Under the pieces are notes generated by a model. The model did no database searches and was not told the DNA's origin. It saw only the letters and a program-made list of their open reading frames with translations. Shown here piece after piece: positions 11,738-14,037 of a stretch of 14,037 nt of DNA. The translations under genes and the position numbers were made by a program. Each line of letters starts with the position of its first letter. The stretch's first letter is position 1. Origin of the DNA: Acidobacteriaceae bacterium (GTDB taxonomy: Bacteria > Acidobacteriota > Terriglobia > Terriglobales > Acidobacteriaceae); the NCBI GenBank assembly GCA_003135495.1, contig PLBX01000305.1, positions 1-14,037 on the forward strand. Direction: 5' to 3'.

Positions 11738-13018
11738 ATGCGCTCCGACTATTCCCGGCTGTTCGGTCAAGTGTTCGCACTGGCGGCCATCGTATTCCTG
11801 CTATTGGGAACTGGCAGGGGGCAGAATACGGCGCGGATCACTCTTGATCAGGCCATTGATCTGGCGCTGGCGCACAACCACTCGCTTAGAGCTACGCGAA
11901 GCATGATTCTTCAGAATCAGGCCCAGGAGATCACGGCCAATCTGCGCCCCAATCCGACTTTGGACGTAGATACGCAGTTTATTCCATTTTTCAGTCCGCA
12001 AGATTTTTCTGGGGAAAATCTGGACGAAACTCAGCAGTTCGATATCGGGGTCGGGTACCTCTTTGAGCGCGGTCACAAACGACAACGGCGGCTACAGGCT
12101 GCGCGTGATCAAACAGCCGTTACCCGCGCTCAGGTTGCCGACGCCGAGCGGACGCTGGCGTTTAATGTGGGGCAGCAGTTTGTCAGCGTTTTGCTGGCTG
12201 AATCGACCCTGCAGTTTGCGCTCGAGGACCTGAAGGGCTTTCAGCAGACAGTCGATATCAGCGAGACGCAACTTAAAGCGGGATACATTGGCGAAGGCGA
12301 TTATCTGAAGATCAAACTGCAACTGCTGCAGTTTCAGACCGACGTATCTTCCGCCCGCCTAGCGAAAGTGCAAGCGCTCGTCGGCCTGCGCCAGTACCTG
12401 GGTTACAGTGCGGTACCAGCTGACTACGATGTGGTTGGCGATTTGGAGTTTAAGCCTTTGAAGGGGAACCTGGAAGACTTGCAGGCGCGGGCTCTGAGGG
12501 AGCGGGCCGACTTCCGCGCCGCAGAATTGGGAATCACTGCCGCGCAGAGCCAAATCCTTCTCGCCAAAGCGAACGCCAAGGTCGATGTGAACGGCACCTA
12601 TGATTTCACCCACGTCTCAGGTGAGAACACGGCTTCGATCTTTGCCAATTTTCAATTGCCGATCTTCAACCGCAATCAGGGCGAGATTGCGCGCACCGGC
12701 TACGCGCTCACGCAGGCAGAGGAGCAGAAGTTGTCCGCGAGCGATACTGTTCTTTCCGACGTCTCCAACGCCTATGAAGCGCTGCGGAGCAACGAGGAAA
12801 TCGTGCAACTTTACACCTCCGGCTATCTCAAGCAGGCGCAGGATTCGCGCGACATCAGTGAATATTCTTACAAGCGCGGCGCCGCCAGTCTTTTGGACTA
12901 TCTTGATTCCGAGCGCAGCTACCGGGCTATCGAATTGGCATACCGCCAGGCATTGGCTGCTTATATGACGGCGCTCGAGCAATTGAAGGAAGCGGAAGGA
13001 ACGAGGAATCTGCCATGA
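11738..13018 (+). CDS. TolC/CzcC-type outer-membrane efflux channel protein
   Basis: A 426-aa protein. Signal peptide at about 1-28 (SRLFGQVFALAAIVFLLLGT), then ITLDQAIDLALAHNHSLRAT (34-53), the typical opening of the outer-membrane efflux protein repeat. Two long helical repeats follow, the second around ALRERADFRAAELGITAAQS and ILLAKANAKVDVNGTYDFTH. The C-terminal helices include SYKRGAASLLDYLDSERSYR. It forms the trimeric outer-membrane duct of an RND efflux pump. The start is uncertain: ATG 11738 gives a clean signal peptide but a weak ribosome binding site; ATG 11687 and GTG 11615 are possible. It overlaps the adaptor gene by 4 bases (ATGA), as in cus/czc-type operons. The substrate cannot be read; metal ions are plausible from the CzcC/CzcB style. 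Confidence 0.9.
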   Translation: MRSDYSRLFGQVFALAAIVFLLLGTGRGQNTARITLDQAIDLALAHNHSLRATRSMILQNQAQEITANLRPNPTLDVDTQFIPFFSPQDFSGENLDETQQFDIGVGYLFERGHKRQRRLQAARDQTAVTRAQVADAERTLAFNVGQQFVSVLLAESTLQFALEDLKGFQQTVDISETQLKAGYIGEGDYLKIKLQLLQFQTDVSSARLAKVQALVGLRQYLGYSAVPADYDVVGDLEFKPLKGNLEDLQARALRERADFRAAELGITAAQSQILLAKANAKVDVNGTYDFTHVSGENTASIFANFQLPIFNRNQGEIARTGYALTQAEEQKLSASDTVLSDVSNAYEALRSNEEIVQLYTSGYLKQAQDSRDISEYSYKRGAASLLDYLDSERSYRAIELAYRQALAAYMTALEQLKEAEGTRNLP

Positions 13019-14037
13019 GAACACTGCGCATCAATATGCGCGAGGATCGCTGTCGATGGCTAATGGCATTTGCTGCCGCCTCGGCGATGATGTTGACGTT
13101 TGGCGCTTGCGGACGTTCTGACCCGCGGGCACCGGCCGACTCGAGCAGCGCAAGGAGTTCGGACAATGCAGAACTGTTCACCATTCCTCAAGAGCAGATG
13201 GCGCACGTGCAGGTGCTGACTGTTCAGCCCACGACCCTGACTCGAACCCTGCGGCTCACAGGCGCTGTGGCTTACAACAGTTTTCGTACGACACCTGTGA
13301 TCACCCAGGTGAGCGGACCGGTCGCTAAAGTGGTGGTCGTTCCCGGTCAGCGAGTGAAACAGGGCGAGGCGATGTTGTACGTGGCGAGTCCGGATTATTC
13401 GCAGCTCCGAACAAATTATCTGAAGGCCAAGTCTGCCTACGCACTGGCGCAGATGGCAAATGCCCGCGCCCGCGACTTGTATGAGCACAAAGCGATTGCA
13501 CAACAAATTTTGGAACAGGCGGAGTCGGCCGAAGTACAGGCGGGCGGGGACTTGGCCGCGGCCCAAGCTGCATTGAAGGTGATGGGAATCGCGGATCCCG
13601 ACGCGCTGGTGAAAGCCCCGCCTTCCTTTGAAGTTCCCGTCAAAGCGCCCATTAGCGGCGAGGTGGTCGAGCAGGATGTGTCCGCGGGACAACTCATTCA
13701 GCCCGGGACGACTCAGTGTTTCATGATTTCGGATACGAGCAGCATGTGGGTTCTGGTTAATGTCTATCAGAAGGATTTGCCCTACGTGCATGCTGGAGAT
13801 ACGGTCGCCATTCAGACGGATACGTATCCTGACGTCTTCCATGGCCGAATTTCCTATGTCGCGGCATCGCTCGATCCAAGCACTCGCACGCTACAGGCGC
13901 GCATCGAGACGAACAATCCCGGGGAGAGATTGAAGAAAGATATGTATGTTTCTGTGACCGTAAATGCGGGAACGATTCCGAAGGCCATCGCGCTCCCGGA
14001 TGCGGCTGTGTTGCGCGACAGCGAGAACCAGCCTTTT
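13015..14037 (+). CDS. RND efflux periplasmic adaptor, CusB/CzcB-like (partial)
   Basis: The frame is open from ATG 13015 to the window end (341 codons, no stop). N-terminal hydrophobic segment WLMAFAAASAMMLTFGAC ends at Cys32, a plausible lipoprotein attachment site. Then come the beta-barrel strand TRTLRLTGAV, the first lipoyl half (VSGPVAKVVVVPGQRVKQGE), a helical hairpin (LRTNYLKAKSAYALAQMANA to AAAQAALKVMGI), and the second lipoyl half (VKAPISGEVVEQDVSAGQLI). The beta-barrel domain follows (TSSMWVLVNVYQKDLPYVHAGD, then SLDPSTRTLQARIE), and the membrane-proximal start IALPDAAVLRDSENQPF. It joins an inner-membrane RND pump, expected downstream, to the TolC-type channel. ATG overlaps the channel gene stop (ATGA), so they are translationally coupled. 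Confidence 0.92.
   Translation, partial: MRTLRINMREDRCRWLMAFAAASAMMLTFGACGRSDPRAPADSSSARSSDNAELFTIPQEQMAHVQVLTVQPTTLTRTLRLTGAVAYNSFRTTPVITQVSGPVAKVVVVPGQRVKQGEAMLYVASPDYSQLRTNYLKAKSAYALAQMANARARDLYEHKAIAQQILEQAESAEVQAGGDLAAAQAALKVMGIADPDALVKAPPSFEVPVKAPISGEVVEQDVSAGQLIQPGTTQCFMISDTSSMWVLVNVYQKDLPYVHAGDTVAIQTDTYPDVFHGRISYVAASLDPSTRTLQARIETNNPGERLKKDMYVSVTVNAGTIPKAIALPDAAVLRDSENQPF

Overview
The window looks like a chromosomal segment of an environmental Gram-negative bacterium, most probably an Acidobacteriota (Terriglobia) member. This is an inference from gene style, not from any marker gene: mid-50s G+C by eye, exported FecR-domain, LVIVD-repeat and YceI-like proteins, a LysR/YeiH pair, an Rrf2 regulator without cysteines, and many very short membrane or receiver-like proteins. 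No rRNA, tRNA, CRISPR array or complete insertion sequence was seen.

Left part (1-2017, + strand): the 3' end of an unknown gene, then a compact set of small genes. These are a 110-aa single-pass peptide ending in an RPPP motif, a 61-aa helical protein, a membrane-anchored histidine-kinase DHp fragment without an ATPase domain, a 119-aa stand-alone receiver whose phospho-acceptor Asp is Glu, and a 55-aa membrane microprotein with a TTG start. The second to fourth genes overlap end to start (7 and 14 nt), so their translation is probably coupled. Next (2233-4260, + strand) comes a LysR regulator followed by a YeiH-family (UPF0324) membrane transporter.

Middle part (4449-8738, - strand): four exported proteins (FecR-domain protein with a Gly/His tail, a short Pro/Ser-rich protein, an LVIVD-repeat protein, a YceI-like protein with a duplicated Cys motif). 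They lie downstream of a second RPPP peptide and a second Glu-type receiver. The peptide-plus-receiver pair therefore occurs twice, in opposite orientations, flanking about 6 kb. A third RPPP peptide lies at 9750-10079 (-), upstream of an Rrf2 regulator at 9115-9576 (-).

Right part (10175-14037): mobile-element-like genes (a small HTH-like protein, a small basic KGG-type protein, a small serine recombinase). They are arranged divergently around a promoter whose -35/-10 spacer contains a perfect 12-bp palindrome. They are followed by the start of an RND efflux operon: a TolC/CzcC-type outer-membrane channel and, overlapping it by 4 nt, a CusB/CzcB-type periplasmic adaptor cut by the window end.

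The most unusual content is the peptide/DHp-only/Glu-receiver module and its dispersed paralogues. It resembles a two-component system from which both the ATPase and the phosphorylatable Asp are missing, combined with a family of exported short proteins. Function is unknown and everything about mechanism is inference.
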